The notes below the pieces were generated by a model. It had not been told where the DNA came from. It saw only the letters and a list, made by a program, of their open reading frames with translations, and did not search any database. This document shows, in pieces, positions 1 to 7,176 of a stretch of 10,094 nucleotides of DNA. Each line of letters begins with the position of its first letter. Position 1 is the stretch's first letter. The position numbers and the translations under genes are program-made. Where the stretch lies: positions 1 through 10,094 of the forward strand of contig JAEYWB010000600.1 of assembly GCA_023429275.1 (NCBI GenBank). The letters run 5' to 3'. This DNA is from Planctomycetota bacterium (GTDB lineage Bacteria; Planctomycetota; Planctomycetia; Planctomycetales; Planctomycetaceae).

Positions 1-299
1 GCTTCGGCCTTCGCCCGGTCGAAGAGCTCCCGCGGGATCATGCAGCTGTCGACGACGACAATCGCCAGCGTCGTCGAGCCGTCGTCCAGGACGAGGCACC
101 GCGCGCTGAGCGGATCATGCGCCTTCGTCGCCTTCACGTCCCGCATATTGCCGTTCACCGAGACGGGGAACTTCTCGGGGGTGACGTTCGCGACAAAGGC
201 TCCCGCCCGAAACGTCTTCTCCGCCCCCCGAATCTCCGGACTGGCGGCGACGAGCGACAGAAGAACGAGTGACAGTAACCAGGAACGACGCGAAATCAT
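1..299 (-). CDS. Neutral/alkaline ceramidase-like secreted protein, N-terminal part (cut by window edge)
   Basis: Only the first 99 codons are inside the window; the gene continues past base 1. The start ATG at 299 has a GGAGG Shine-Dalgarno at 306-310, six bases upstream. Residues 1-26 form a signal peptide: an arginine pair in SRRSWLL, a Leu/Val-rich core, and a likely cleavage after RGA. The SRRxWLL pattern is Tat-like but not canonical. The mature part opens with FRAGAFVANVTPE and continues with LSARCLVLDDGSTTLAIVVVDSC. The AG-x-N-TP opening, the H-D-x-L-x-A-R-C-LVLDDG stretch and the following beta strand are typical of proteins annotated as neutral/alkaline non-lysosomal ceramidase in planctomycetes. 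The catalytic zinc site would lie outside the window, so ceramide amidohydrolase activity is not shown. It sits 138 bases downstream of the phosphatase gene, with an inverted repeat between them. Confidence 0.72.
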   Translation of the reverse strand, partial: MISRRSWLLSLVLLSLVAASPEIRGAEKTFRAGAFVANVTPEKFPVSVNGNMRDVKATKAHDPLSARCLVLDDGSTTLAIVVVDSCMIPRELFDRAKAE

Positions 300-320
300 G
301 CAAATCCTCCACAAGTGATC

Positions 321-402
321 CATCGGGCGGCGAGCGCGTCGGCTCTTCCGCGGACCTTGACCGATTGAGTCCCGAAGTGCAACGAATAACGATCGCCCGA
401 TG
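321..402. repeat. Perfect 9-bp inverted repeat in the ceramidase leader
   Basis: CATCGGGCG at 321-329 is the exact reverse complement of CGCCCGATG at 394-402, with 64 bases between the arms. The element lies wholly between the phosphatase stop and the start of the ceramidase-like gene, so in a minus-strand transcript it would fall in the 5' leader, close to the ribosome binding site. It could be a closed leader stem, a paired operator or chance. No promoter hexamers were convincing in this gap. Confidence 0.3.
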
Positions 403-425
403 TGAGCTCATCCGGCCGCTCCCGG

Positions 426-462
426 GATCGCCGTTTCCTATCCGGTCATCCGGACGGCGATC
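426..462 (-). terminator. Hairpin across the phosphatase stop codon, possible terminator without U tract
   Basis: GATCGCCGT at 426-434 is the exact reverse complement of ACGGCGATC at 454-462. The 19-base loop contains a second small stem, CCGG/CCGG around TCAT (442-453). The structure spans the TAG stop of the phosphatase gene (438-440). A nine-bp GC-rich stem at the 3' end of a gene fits a terminator or mRNA-stabilising hairpin. The bases that follow on the minus strand are GC-rich rather than U-rich, so this is not a classical intrinsic terminator. Confidence 0.4.
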
Positions 463-1724
463 AGCGTCTGATCGTCACCCGGTGGCGCACCCTGGCTGAA
501 CTCTCTTACGGCCTTTCGGACCCCGTCGATGCATTCCTCGGCCCCTCCGCTGTGACATCCCGCGAGGAGCGAGTCGAGCCGGCCGACTCCAAACACCTCG
601 GCCTCCGGCGTGGCGGGCATCGCCTCCGTGATTCCATCCGTGTAGAGCACCAGCAGGTCTCCTGTTTCGAGCGAGACGGTCGCCTCCTCGAACGACTGCT
701 CCTCGACGAGTCCCAGCGGGAGACCACCGACCTCGTCGAGCGACATCACCCCGCCCCCCCGTGCCAGCCGCGGCGGGTTGTGGCCGGCCCTCGCATAGGT
801 CAGGGTTTTCGCCTGCGGATCGAGGATCGCGTAGAACGCCGTCACAAACGTCCCGTCGCGCGTGTAGGCCCGGGTGAGACGGTCGTTGAGATACGCCAGG
901 AGCGAGCCCGCGGGGGTCTGCACGCCGGGCTCCGCGTGGGCGATCGCGTGCGTCACGGCCATCAGGACCGCCGCGGGTGTTCCGTGCCCCGAGACGTCCG
1001 CGATGAACAGGCCCCACCGGCCGTTCTCAAGCGGAAAGAAATCGTAGTAGTCCCCCCCCGCGCGTGAGCTCGTCTCGTAATCGGCCGCGACGTCGAAACC
1101 CGGGATCGATGGCATCGTCTCCGGAAGAAGCGATCGCTGGATCGTGCCGACGACCTTCAGCTCCCGGTCGAGATCGTCGAGCGCCGCGCCGAGCTGGTTC
1201 CGCAGGACGAGGTTCTGCGTCCCCCGGCCGAACAAACCTCCCTGCCAGTGGAGGATCGGGACGAGCGCCGGGTTAAGCTCCTTCCCTTTGGGAAACAGCA
1301 GCAGCGAGACGTTGAGCGCCTCGCCGTTGTCATACTGCGTCATGGCGACGAGCGACTGATAACCTTCGAGATAGAAGTATGCCGGATCTTCCGCCGAGAG
1401 CCGGGAGGGAAGGTCGTCGATGATGACCGGCCGGTTGCCGTAGAGGATCTCGCCGAGAAGCCCGCCCGTGAGCCGCGGCAGCTTGTGACGCTCGGTCCAG
1501 GGATTGAAATGCTCGGTAAACCAGGAGGACCGCGTGACCAGGTAGTCGGGGGGCTCGACATTCCGCCGCGAGACCGCCAGGTAGTCTTCGATGGAGATGA
1601 GGTCGCCGATTCCCGACCAGTAGGCATCGACCAGATCTTCCGGATCGGTGATGCCTGAGATCGCCTTCATTGTCCGGTCGATGATCTCGAGCTCTTCCTG
1701 CCAGGTCCGGTTCGATTGGAACAT
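438..1724 (-). CDS. SpoIIE/RsbU-family PP2C serine phosphatase with N-terminal GAF-like sensor domain
   Basis: The protein has 428 residues. About 1-172 is a GAF-like alpha/beta region with no clear ligand motif; 174-200 is a short helical linker leading into QRSLLP, the usual entry to the RsbU/SpoIIE phosphatase. The phosphatase domain (about 200-426) carries the metal-binding motifs: GGDYYDFF (D225, D228), ADVSGHG (D243, G246), AGHNPP (313-318), YTDGITEA (D363) and GDDQT (D417, D418). All expected acidic residues are present, so it should be an active Mn/Mg-dependent Ser/Thr phosphatase. Family members usually dephosphorylate anti-anti-sigma (STAS) proteins in partner-switching pathways. 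No membrane segment is visible, so it is likely cytosolic. No anti-sigma or STAS gene is adjacent, so its partner is unknown. The start at 1724 has a modest GAGG four bases upstream. The 230-base gap to glgB suggests its own promoter, though none stood out. Confidence 0.88.
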   Translation of the reverse strand: MFQSNRTWQEELEIIDRTMKAISGITDPEDLVDAYWSGIGDLISIEDYLAVSRRNVEPPDYLVTRSSWFTEHFNPWTERHKLPRLTGGLLGEILYGNRPVIIDDLPSRLSAEDPAYFYLEGYQSLVAMTQYDNGEALNVSLLLFPKGKELNPALVPILHWQGGLFGRGTQNLVLRNQLGAALDDLDRELKVVGTIQRSLLPETMPSIPGFDVAADYETSSRAGGDYYDFFPLENGRWGLFIADVSGHGTPAAVLMAVTHAIAHAEPGVQTPAGSLLAYLNDRLTRAYTRDGTFVTAFYAILDPQAKTLTYARAGHNPPRLARGGGVMSLDEVGGLPLGLVEEQSFEEATVSLETGDLLVLYTDGITEAMPATPEAEVFGVGRLDSLLAGCHSGGAEECIDGVRKAVREFSQGAPPGDDQTLIAVRMTG

Positions 1725-1954
1725 GGTGCCTCGGTGTCGATGTCATGGCCGTCGGGACGCTCGCCGAACCGTGCACTCCGGCGACTGGAAGACCTTCCAA
1801 TGCTATCGAGCGACGCTCCATCTGCGCAACAAGACAATAGTCTCGACTCCGGGATGCGCTGGACCGGGCAACGCCTCGCGTCTATAGCGACCAGCGCGCT
1901 TTACAACCTGCTGTGAGGCGTCGGCCAGCGGACGGCCAAGACCAGGAGATGGCT

Positions 1955-3946
1955 CTAACCGCCCGCCTGCGTTGCATCCTGATCAGAGACTGAAGCCTCT
2001 CCCATCGCTTTCAGAATGATGGCCCCCAGTGGCGGCAGGGTCAGGACGAGGCTCTGCTCCTGCCAGTTCATTCCGATCGGTTCGGTGGTGACCGTTTCCC
2101 CGTTTCGGACGTCGCTTCCGCCGTACATCCGGGCGTCGCTGTTGAAAATCTCTTTCCACGCCCCCGCAATCGGGACGCCGACCGTGTACTCCATCCGCGG
2201 GACCGGCGTCATGTTCATGACGACGAGGACAACGTCGCTCCGATCCTTCGAATAGCGGCACCAGGAGTAAATGCTGTTCGTCGCGTCGTCGGCACTGATC
2301 CATGAGAATCCGGCCGAATTGCAGTCGAGCTCGTGGAGCGCCGGTTCCGACGCGACGAGACGGTTGAGATCCCGCACGCAGGCCTGCAGCCCCGAATGTT
2401 CCGGGTACTTGAGCAGCTCCCAGTCGAGCTGGCTGTCGTGATTCCACTCGGTCCACTGGCCGATCTCCCCTCCCATGAACAGGAGCGGCTTGCCGGGCGT
2501 CGTGCACTGATAGGAGAGCAGAAGCCGCAGGTTCGCGAACTGCTGCCAGCGGTCGCCAGGCATCTTCGACAGGAGCGAGCACTTGCCGTGCACGACTTCG
2601 TCGTGAGAGAGGGGAAGGCAGAAGTTCTCGGTGAACTGATAGAGCGACCGGAACGACAGTTCATTCTGGTGATACTGGCGGTGTACCGGCTGCCTCGCGA
2701 GGTAGCGCAGGGTGTCGTTCATCCACCCCATGTCCCACTTGAGGTCGAAGCCGAGGCCTCCGTCGTAAACGGGCCGCGTGACCCCTGGCCACGACGTCGA
2801 TTCCTCGGCGATCGTCAGGACGCCCGGAAACTCGCCATGGAGCGAGACATTCATGTCCTGCAGGAACTTGACCGCTTCGATGTTCTCGCGGCCGCCGTAC
2901 TTGTTCGGGACCCACTCGCCGTGCGAGCGGGAGTAGTCGAGGTAGAGCATCGACGCCACGGCGTCGACCCGCAGTCCGTCGATGTGATAGGTGTCGAGCC
3001 AGAAGCGGGCGCTCGAGAGGAGGAAGTTGCGGACCTCGAACCGCCCGTAGTTGAAGATGTATGTGTTCCAGTCCGGATGGAACCCCTGGCGCGGATCCTC
3101 GTGCTCGTAGAGCGCGGTGCCGTCGAACCGCCCCAGGCTGTGCGAGTCGGTCGGAAAGTGCCCGGGCACCCAGTCGAGGAGGACGCCGATGTTGTTCTGG
3201 TGGAGGTAGTCGACGAAGTGCTGGAAGTCATCCGGCGAGCCGAAGCGGCTGGTCGGTGAGAAGTAGCCGACCGTCTGGTAACCCCAGGAGCCGTCGAACG
3301 GATATTCCGTGACGGGCATGAGCTGGACGTGGGTGTACCCCATGTCCGTGACGTAGTCGACGAGCATCGGGGCGAGCTCGCGGTAGGTGTGATAGCGTCG
3401 GCCGTCCCAGGGACGCTTCCACGAGGCGAGCTGAACCTCGTACATCAGCACCGGCGATTCGAACCAGTTCGTTTCGCGACGGTGCTTCATCCAGGCGTCG
3501 TCGTTCCACTGGAACTTGTTGACGTCCCAGAGGATCGACGCGGTGTGGGGGGGGACCTCGTGGTAAAAACCGTAGGGGTCCGCCTTTTCGAGGATCGCGC
3601 CGGAGCGGGTCAGGATGCTGTACTTGTACTTTTCGCCCGCGGACACCCCCGGCACGAAGCCCCACCAGTTCCCCGAGTCGCTGGAGTTCAGGAAGAACTT
3701 ACCGTGCTGCCACTCGATGAAGTCGCCGATGACGCAGACCTCGCGTGCATCGGGCGCCCAGACGAGGAACCTCGCCCCGCTGACTCCGTTCTGGACTTCG
3801 AGGTGGGCGCCAAAGTGACGATAAGAGGTGTTGCTCATGCCGCGTTCTATCGCTCGCCACTCAGGATGGGAAGTCTTCATCGATGCCGGTGCCGGCCCCA
3901 CCGCCGGGGGAGGATTGCGGCCCGGATAAGGAGCGGGCTCGTCCAT
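1955..3946 (-). CDS. glgB: 1,4-alpha-glucan branching enzyme GlgB
   Basis: This enzyme creates alpha-1,6 branches during glycogen synthesis (GH13 family). Numbering from the ATG at 3946 (663 residues), about 45-130 is a CBM48/N-terminal beta-sandwich ([17 protein letters not shown], then W-x-F-x-P). The GH13 barrel follows with all four conserved regions: DWVPGHF (D258), [10 protein letters not shown] (nucleophile D328), IAEEST (acid/base E381) and [12 protein letters not shown] (D449). The spacing between these residues equals that of Escherichia coli GlgB as I recall it. The C-terminal beta domain ends with [12 protein letters not shown]. It is of the shorter GlgB type, with a Pro/Ala-rich lead of about 35 residues. 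The start is not certain: ATG 3946 has GGAGGG ten bases upstream, ATG 3967 has a weaker GGAG nine bases upstream, and ATG 3838 would also keep the whole domain but lacks a ribosome site. No other glycogen gene is in the window. Confidence 0.93.
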   Translation of the reverse strand: MDEPAPYPGRNPPPAVGPAPASMKTSHPEWRAIERGMSNTSYRHFGAHLEVQNGVSGARFLVWAPDAREVCVIGDFIEWQHGKFFLNSSDSGNWWGFVPGVSAGEKYKYSILTRSGAILEKADPYGFYHEVPPHTASILWDVNKFQWNDDAWMKHRRETNWFESPVLMYEVQLASWKRPWDGRRYHTYRELAPMLVDYVTDMGYTHVQLMPVTEYPFDGSWGYQTVGYFSPTSRFGSPDDFQHFVDYLHQNNIGVLLDWVPGHFPTDSHSLGRFDGTALYEHEDPRQGFHPDWNTYIFNYGRFEVRNFLLSSARFWLDTYHIDGLRVDAVASMLYLDYSRSHGEWVPNKYGGRENIEAVKFLQDMNVSLHGEFPGVLTIAEESTSWPGVTRPVYDGGLGFDLKWDMGWMNDTLRYLARQPVHRQYHQNELSFRSLYQFTENFCLPLSHDEVVHGKCSLLSKMPGDRWQQFANLRLLLSYQCTTPGKPLLFMGGEIGQWTEWNHDSQLDWELLKYPEHSGLQACVRDLNRLVASEPALHELDCNSAGFSWISADDATNSIYSWCRYSKDRSDVVLVVMNMTPVPRMEYTVGVPIAGAWKEIFNSDARMYGGSDVRNGETVTTEPIGMNWQEQSLVLTLPPLGAIILKAMGEASVSDQDATQAGG

Positions 3947-3997
3947 TGTGGCTCGTCCCTCCAGCAAGGTTCGCTCCGTCGCGGCGGATCAGCGGGG

Positions 3998-4026
3998 ATA
4001 TTATGGCGACGTCGCAAACTTGGAAA
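3998..4026 (-). promoter_or_regulatory. Candidate sigma70-type promoter for glgB
   Basis: On the minus strand TTTCCA (4021-4026) is followed after 17 bases by TAATAT (3998-4003). Each hexamer matches the sigma70 consensus at four of six positions; the overlapping CATAAT matches five of six but at a 15-base spacing. This is the AT-richest patch in the 177-base gap between the LeuA-like gene and glgB, and it would start transcription 20-50 bases before either candidate glgB start. Assigned by eye only. Confidence 0.3.
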
Positions 4027-4123
4027 CGGCGGTCACTTAGGAATAGGGGCTTTTCACGGCTTTTCCCGAGGCCCATGTCGCCGCGATTCGGAAGACCAGG
4101 GCGAGCGATCTTCGGGCAGCCTG

Positions 4124-5359
4124 TCAGGCGGAGGGACGGAATCGGCACGCCTCCGCCAGGTCGGCATCGGTCACGCTCTGGGACTTCGGCAGCGTCTTGA
4201 TCCGCTGGAGCACGCGGGTCACGTCTTCCTCCGTCGCCGCCAGTCCAAGCTCCTCGAGTCGACGGGCGACGGCGCTCCGCCCGCTGTGCCGGCTCAGGAC
4301 GAAGCGGATTCCGTCCGCTCCGACTCGCTCGGGACGATACGGGAGGTACGTGTCCGGGTGCTTCATCAGGCCGTCCTGATGGATCCCCGCCGCTGTCGCA
4401 AAGATGTTGTCGCCGGCGACCGGCTTATTGACCGGGATCGGGATCCCTGTCAGTTCGGAGACGAGCCGGCAGGTGGAAACGAGCCGGCTCATGTCGAGGC
4501 GCCCGGGAGGACCGTAGAGATCCTGATTGAGGTCCATGGCGACCGCGACCTCTTCCAGCGGGATGTTCCCGGCCCGCTCGCCGATCCCGTTGATCGTCCC
4601 CTGGACGACGTTCACCCCCTCTTGAACAGCCGCGAGCGTATTCGCGACCGCCAGCCCCAGGTCGTTGTGAAAATGGACGCCAAAGAGTGCGCGGTCGATA
4701 TTCGGGACGTGGTCCTGGATGTGGCGGATCATGTCGCGGGTCCGGTCAGGCGTCAGGATCCCGACGGTATCCGTGAACCCGATGGAGGTCGCGCCCGCAT
4801 CGATCGACTCTTTCAGGACTTCACAGAGGAACGGCAGCTCCGTCCGGCTGGCGTCTTCGGGGCCGATCGTGACGATCTCGAACCGCTCGGCGGCGTAGTG
4901 AACGGCGTCGCCGATCAGCCGGAGGACCTCCGCCTCCGACTTCTGCAGCTTGTACTGGCGGTGCAGCGGGCTCGTCCCGCAGAACAGACTGACCCCCCGC
5001 TTCGTCATCGCCCGCCCCGCGAGGGCCGCATCAGCCGCGTCGATATCCCCCTTGAGCGTGCGGCAGAGGGCGGTCAGCACCAGGCTCGGAACCTCCGGGA
5101 CCATCTTTCGAATCGCCAGGACATCCGCCTCGGAGGCCGCGGGAAACCCCGCATCGAGAGAGTGAATGCCGAGGGCCTCGAGCGCCTGGGCGATCCGGAG
5201 CTTGTCCTCGGGATCGAGCGTCGCTCCGGGCATCTGCTCGCCATCGCGAAGCGTCGTGTCGCTGAAGAGCAGCACCCCCGACCGCTTGTGATGGCGGATG
5301 ACCTGCTGCTTGACAACGCGGATCGTCTGTCGTTTGAGTCCGCGGAAGAATCGAAACAT
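4124..5359 (-). CDS. LeuA-family 2-isopropylmalate/homocitrate synthase-like enzyme, short form
   Basis: The 411-residue protein is a DRE-TIM metallolyase that would condense acetyl-CoA with a 2-oxo acid. Visible motifs are [10 protein letters not shown] (R38, D39 of the metal/acid site), [11 protein letters not shown] (128-138), GPEDASRTE (166-174), TDTVGILTP (196-204), the metal-binding [13 protein letters not shown] (H229, H231), GIGERAGN (258-265), GIHQDG (325-330) and SRHSGRS (356-362). The protein stops about 50 residues after the last motif, so the roughly 120-residue leucine-binding regulatory domain of classical LeuA is absent. Length and the DASR and TDTVGIL motifs resemble homocitrate synthase NifV; the GTSP-H-KYKL-type and GERAGN motifs fit LeuA. 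The substrate therefore stays open: 2-oxoisovalerate, 2-oxoglutarate or pyruvate. The ATG at 5359 was chosen because AGGGA lies nine bases upstream and conserved sequence begins soon after; the frame stays open to 5683 without recognisable protein. No leuB/C/D or nif genes are nearby. Confidence 0.82.
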   Translation of the reverse strand: MFRFFRGLKRQTIRVVKQQVIRHHKRSGVLLFSDTTLRDGEQMPGATLDPEDKLRIAQALEALGIHSLDAGFPAASEADVLAIRKMVPEVPSLVLTALCRTLKGDIDAADAALAGRAMTKRGVSLFCGTSPLHRQYKLQKSEAEVLRLIGDAVHYAAERFEIVTIGPEDASRTELPFLCEVLKESIDAGATSIGFTDTVGILTPDRTRDMIRHIQDHVPNIDRALFGVHFHNDLGLAVANTLAAVQEGVNVVQGTINGIGERAGNIPLEEVAVAMDLNQDLYGPPGRLDMSRLVSTCRLVSELTGIPIPVNKPVAGDNIFATAAGIHQDGLMKHPDTYLPYRPERVGADGIRFVLSRHSGRSAVARRLEELGLAATEEDVTRVLQRIKTLPKSQSVTDADLAEACRFRPSA

Positions 5360-5510
5360 GACGGCACGTCCCTGGGACTGGATGGCCGGCATTGTGTCGA
5401 TTGAGCGGTTCTTGACCAGAGGATTTTGCTTGCCCTCCCCTGCTCTGCGATGTGGCGGCAGGCTCGGCCGGGGACAGCGGGGTGAGCTGACGATGGATGA
5501 ATGTTCTCCG

Positions 5511-5576
5511 GATCGGGAGGATTGCAAACGGTTCCGCCCGTCGCGCCACGACCTGACCGCCGCGAGCCTCCCGATC
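5511..5576. repeat. Perfect 10-bp inverted repeat with nested stems, leader of the LeuA-like gene
   Basis: GATCGGGAGG at 5511-5520 is the exact reverse complement of CCTCCCGATC at 5567-5576. Inside the 46-base interval two further pairs nest: CGGT (5529-5532) with ACCG (5556-5559), and GTCG (5540-5543) with CGAC (5549-5552) around a five-base loop. The element is in the 298-base gap between the serine hydrolase stop and the LeuA-like start. No U tract follows on either strand, so it is not an obvious intrinsic terminator. It could be a leader RNA, an operator or a structured 3' end. The rest of the gap (5360-5510, 5577-5657) shows no gene I can support. Confidence 0.4.
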
Positions 5577-5657
5577 ACAAGTGACCTGTTGTCGGCCCGC
5601 GACCCCTCGGATCGATCCATGCCCAGAGGATGTCCTCGAGAAGGAGGGCGACGACCG

Positions 5658-6752
5658 TCATCCGGTAATCGCCGTTGTGGCAAGATCTCTCGGATGAGGG
5701 GTGACCGCCCGAGCTGGGAGGGACGTCAGAATGACGCAGATCGTTTCCGTGGCCGGGTCCGCCCACGCCACCGTTCCTGTTGATCCGGTGTGGCCGAACG
5801 CCTTCTCCGAGCACCCCTTCGCCCCCGGACCTCCGGCCGCGGGACCGACATTGAACCCCAGGCCGCGCGGCGTGAGCCCCGGCCCGTTGTGGTTCCGGAT
5901 CATCATCCGCTCGGTCTCGGGCTTCAGGATGACGCCTCGTGCGGACAGGAATTCGTCAAGGTACGTCCCGACATCCGCTGCAGAGGCGTGCATCCCGCCC
6001 CATGGCGCCCCGAGAGATCTCCAGTAGGAGCTGTTCCAGTCCCAGTCGCGTGCCGCGGGATCCCCCGCTCCTGACTCAGGAGCCGCCCGATCTGTCTGAC
6101 ATGAGACGACTTCATCGAGGCGGAACCGGCCGAGTCCCAGGGCGGACCGCGTCATCTTCAGTGGTTTCAGAACCCGCTCGGTGACGAGGGGAATGACTCC
6201 CTGTCCCGAAATCTTCTCGGCGACGGCGCACGCGAGCAGAATCCCCATGCTGGAGTATTCGTACTTCGTTCCCGGGGAGAACCCGGGCGAGAGGCGGAGC
6301 GAATGGGCAACGAATTCCTCGAGAGGCGCATGCCGGCTCCGAAGCTTGCTGTTGTCGGGCAACTGGTCCGGTAGTCCCGAGACATGCGTCAGGAGATGCC
6401 GGATCGTAATCCGCTCCCGCCCCATTCCTCGGAATTCAGGGAAGAACCGTTCGAGGCGGTCGTCGAGCTGAACCTTCCCTTCGTCGAACAGGGCCAGCAG
6501 GGCCGTGATGCAGATCGGCTTGGTGATCGACCCGAGGAGAAACGGCGCCCCCTTCTCCCTGGCGAGGCCGAATGACCGGGAACTCCGCTCCCCTGCCACG
6601 GAGAGAAACATTGACGCGGACTGAATTGTCCCGCTTTCGACCGCGTCATCGAGAACGCGGAGGGCGGCATCCCAACGTCCAGGCCGGGCGGCCGTCGAGA
6701 TACGGGCCAGGAGTGGAACGAGGCCGGCGGTAAGAAAGATTCGTCGACGCAT
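5658..6752 (-). CDS. Tat-exported beta-lactamase-fold serine hydrolase (class C / esterase EstB type)
   Basis: From the ATG at 6752 the protein has 364 residues. Residues 1-22 look like a Tat signal: RRIFL matches RRxFL, followed by a short hydrophobic core and STAA as cleavage region. The serine hydrolase fold is shown by SITK (S75 nucleophile, K78), YSS at 166-168 in the place of the usual YxN, and HTG at 321-323 in place of [16 protein letters not shown] (116-128) and [15 protein letters not shown] (251-265) are also hallmarks of this family. The third YxN residue is Ser rather than Asn, which is common in esterase-like and DD-peptidase-like members, so true antibiotic resistance is unlikely. 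The natural substrate could be a peptidoglycan peptide or an ester. A GGGGA lies six bases before the start. The frame is open to 7295, but that part has no protein character. It is divergent from the SGNH gene. Confidence 0.86.
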   Translation of the reverse strand: MRRRIFLTAGLVPLLARISTAARPGRWDAALRVLDDAVESGTIQSASMFLSVAGERSSRSFGLAREKGAPFLLGSITKPICITALLALFDEGKVQLDDRLERFFPEFRGMGRERITIRHLLTHVSGLPDQLPDNSKLRSRHAPLEEFVAHSLRLSPGFSPGTKYEYSSMGILLACAVAEKISGQGVIPLVTERVLKPLKMTRSALGLGRFRLDEVVSCQTDRAAPESGAGDPAARDWDWNSSYWRSLGAPWGGMHASAADVGTYLDEFLSARGVILKPETERMMIRNHNGPGLTPRGLGFNVGPAAGGPGAKGCSEKAFGHTGSTGTVAWADPATETICVILTSLPARAVTPHPRDLATTAITG

Positions 6753-7176
6753 GTCAGGTCCCCGGAACACAGCTGTCCGTCGCCTTCTCCGGTTCAGTGG
6801 TGAAGTGAAACGGTCTGGAGAGGATTCGCATGGGAAACCTTCCGGCGCGGGCGCTCGAACATAGCGTGGCAGCGCCCCTCCGAAAACTCCGCCACCGCCC
6901 GAGCGAATGAGGGGGCCCATTTGCAGCGCAGCGGCCGAACAAAGTGGCCGGGAGGGGACAAGCGGTGTCCCGGGTGGCCGCCGCATGCTTCGTCTGCCCC
7001 CGGACGCTCCGGACGTCACAGCTCGCGCGTTGAGTGCCCGGACGATCTCCTTCCGACCGACGAGCATGAGCCGCGGCGGTCTGGTTGACGGTTGCGGCCA
7101 GTGGGCCGACACTCCGAAACCGGGCGCCGATGAGCAGGGGCCGTCGGCCGAAACATCAGAAGTGAGGAAGCGAACG
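6753..7176. other. Divergent intergenic region between serine hydrolase and SGNH hydrolase genes
   Basis: This 424-base stretch lies between two divergent start codons and should hold both promoters and any shared control site. I see no supported gene, although reading frames run through it on both strands because stops are rare at this GC content. CGGCC/GGCCG inverted repeats occur at 6932-6950 (nine-base loop) and 7095-7108 (four-base loop), and a CGGCCG palindrome is at 7145-7150. A plus-strand TTGACG at 7085-7090 is 17 bases before a poor -10 (GACACT, 7108-7113), overlapping the second repeat. None of these is strong in such GC-rich DNA. Confidence 0.4.

Noticed and set aside
402..1067. 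221-codon plus-strand frame inside the phosphatase gene.
   Set aside because: Antisense to conserved PP2C motifs, Arg-rich and without a domain.
1725..1954. Gap between glgB and the phosphatase gene searched for a promoter, small RNA or terminator.
   Set aside because: Only weak -10-like patches (such as TATAGA on the minus strand) with poor spacing and four-bp stems were found.
2333..3259. 308-codon plus-strand frame inside glgB.
   Set aside because: Antisense to the GH13 barrel; composition is typical of a GC-rich shadow frame.
3547..3554. Run of eight G (eight C on the coding strand) in glgB as a phase-variation site.
   Set aside because: It encodes a conserved Val-Pro-Pro-His stretch in a housekeeping enzyme; runs of this length are expected once or twice by chance in this composition.
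3329..5404. 691-codon open frame on the plus strand opposite glgB and the LeuA-like gene.
   Set aside because: It is antisense to two genes with full catalytic motifs, spans their intergenic gap, and its translation is Arg/Asp/Val/Leu-rich with no motif; stops are rare in this frame because of GC content.
5360..5683. In-frame upstream extension of the LeuA-like protein (another 108 codons).
   Set aside because: It runs through the inverted repeat and into the end of the serine hydrolase gene, is Arg/Ser/Pro-rich, and the ATG at 5359 has a better ribosome site.
6907..7176. In-frame upstream extension of the SGNH protein (another 90 codons).
   Set aside because: It would place the signal peptide internally, and the strong GAGGA site supports the start at 7177.
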